From an uncultured bacterium (GTDB lineage: Bacteria; Bacillota_I; Bacilli_A; RFN20; CAG-826): a stretch of DNA of 37,927 bases. Numbering within the stretch: position 1 is the first letter of the stretch; each line of letters starts with the position of its first letter. The stretch spans positions 1 through 37,927 of the forward strand of contig CASFSG010000022.1 of the NCBI GenBank assembly GCA_949297305.1. Direction: 5' to 3'. The notes under the pieces are model-generated. The model saw nothing but the letters and a program-made list of their open reading frames with translations. It ran no database searches and was not told where the DNA came from. The position numbers and the translations under genes were made by a program. Shown here piece by piece: positions 37,091 to 37,927 of this stretch.

Positions 37091-37927
37091 CTATAATTTA
37101 TCTTCTTTATCACTAGGTAAAGAAGAAATTAATTTCTTTATTTCGTTAATGGACTCTTTTTTTGACACTAAAACGATATCATTAGTTGCGACCACGATCA
37201 AATTATCGATATGATTGGTGACAATCAAAGGTCCTTTCGAATAGGCAATTGTATTGGTTGTTTCATAGGCGTAGGTATTGCCCACTAATGTGTTTTTGTT
37301 ATTATCGCAACCATAGATTCTTTCTAAAGCTTTCCAACTGCCAACATCATCCCAAACGAAAGATGATTTGATGGTATAAACATTTTGAGCTTTTTCCATT
37401 AAAGCATAATCGATTGAAATATTATCTATTTTTTCATAGACTTCTCTTAATACTTCTTCTTGCTTCTTTTTATCTTTTATAAAGATTTCATGCATTTGAT
37501 TATACTGTTGAGGCACAAATTCTTTTAAGGCCTTTTCTAAAGCTTTATTCGACCAAATAAACATTCCGGAATTCCACACATATTCATGACTAAGCAAATA
37601 TTTTGTAGCGGTCTTTTCATTAGGTTTTTCTTTAAATTCTGACACTTTATAAATATCATCGTTAGATACCTTATCACCTAAATGGATATAACCATATTCG
37701 GTATTAGGAGAAGTAGGAGTGATGCCTATCGTTAATAAAACATCGCGATTATTTGCAAACGCAATCGCTTTTCTTAAATCGTTTAAATAATTTTCCTCAT
37801 TCCTAATCAGGTGGTCGCTAGGTAAAACAATCATTACATAATCATCATAAATTTGATTGACAATTTCTAAGCCTAAATTAATTGCTGGAGCGGTATTTTT
37901 GCCACAAGGTTCATAGATGATATTTTC
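37091..37927 (-). CDS. manC: Mannose-1-phosphate guanylyltransferase, cut by window edge
   Basis: The C-terminal ~278 residues are present. The frame is open to the last base of the window, and the first residues (ENIIYEPCGKNTAPAI) are the internal family motif, so the ATG at 37834 is not the start. Missing are roughly the first 80 residues, including the GTP-binding GGxGTRLWP loop. Other marks are LPSDHLI, FKEKP, YVWNSGMFIW and VWDDVGSW in the usual order. The protein ends soon after the left-handed beta region and has no fused isomerase (AlgA-type) domain, consistent with a separate manA in this locus. It makes GDP-mannose from Man-1-P and GTP. The operon promoter lies outside the window. 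Confidence 0.93.
   Translation of the reverse strand, partial: ENIIYEPCGKNTAPAINLGLEIVNQIYDDYVMIVLPSDHLIRNEENYLNDLRKAIAFANNRDVLLTIGITPTSPNTEYGYIHLGDKVSNDDIYKVSEFKEKPNEKTATKYLLSHEYVWNSGMFIWSNKALEKALKEFVPQQYNQMHEIFIKDKKKQEEVLREVYEKIDNISIDYALMEKAQNVYTIKSSFVWDDVGSWKALERIYGCDNNKNTLVGNTYAYETTNTIAYSKGPLIVTNHIDNLIVVATNDIVLVSKKESINEIKKLISSLPSDKEDKL

Overview
The window is an AT-rich chromosomal segment of a low-GC Gram-positive or mollicute-like bacterium in the Bacilli sense. The evidence is an Ntdp/YgaC-type phosphatase, PcrA-LigA and GatCAB operons, strong AGGAGG-type ribosome binding sites on many genes, and a short ClpB lacking its N domain under a CIRCE operator, as in mycoplasmas. TGA is used as a stop codon (tsaB-rimI, gatA, gatB, gmd), so this is the standard bacterial code and not the Mycoplasma/Spiroplasma one. 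An uncultured Bacilli/Acholeplasma-like lineage would fit, but no rRNA or other decisive marker is present.

Left half (1-20.7 kb), mainly housekeeping. A gene tail (1-138) is followed by a DUF3137-like membrane protein and an Ntdp-like DUF402 phosphatase. A ferredoxin-NADP reductase-like flavoprotein is divergent from the tRNA t6A operon tsaE, tsaB-rimI (one fused protein) and tsaD. Next come asnS, an unlisted 58-residue membrane peptide and a dihydropyrimidinase/hydantoinase. An unrecognised three-gene membrane-protein operon lies on the minus strand (8409-10589). It is followed by a thioredoxin-fold exported protein, pcrA-ligA, and the five-gene run gatC-gatA-gatB-galE-alpha/beta hydrolase.

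Middle (20.7-24.7 kb). clpB carries a CIRCE operator whose right half overlaps the -35 box. It converges through a shared strong terminator on a phospho-sugar mutase gene, which is transcribed leftwards from the start of the glycan region.

Right half (24.8-37.9 kb), a surface glycan locus built as two convergent arms. The plus arm holds a phosphoglycosyl transferase, a 973-residue polymerase/ligase-like membrane protein fused to a degenerate GT-B-like domain, a GT4 glycosyltransferase and mannose-6-phosphate isomerase. The minus arm runs manC (cut by the window edge), gmd, rmd, wzm, wzt, a small helical protein and two GT4 glycosyltransferases. With the mutase, the locus encodes a complete path from fructose-6-phosphate through GDP-mannose to GDP-D-rhamnose, and an ABC exporter with a glycan-binding Wzt tail. 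No Wzx flippase or chain-length regulator is visible. The two arms overlap tail to tail by 11 bp with no terminator between them.

One feature recurs across the window. Several first-in-operon genes lack a Shine-Dalgarno sequence and have a good -10 element only about 7-11 nt before the AUG, which predicts leaderless or nearly leaderless mRNAs alongside classical SD-led genes. One of these promoters (2785-2800) is a perfect 16-bp palindrome carrying TATAAT on both strands between two divergent genes.
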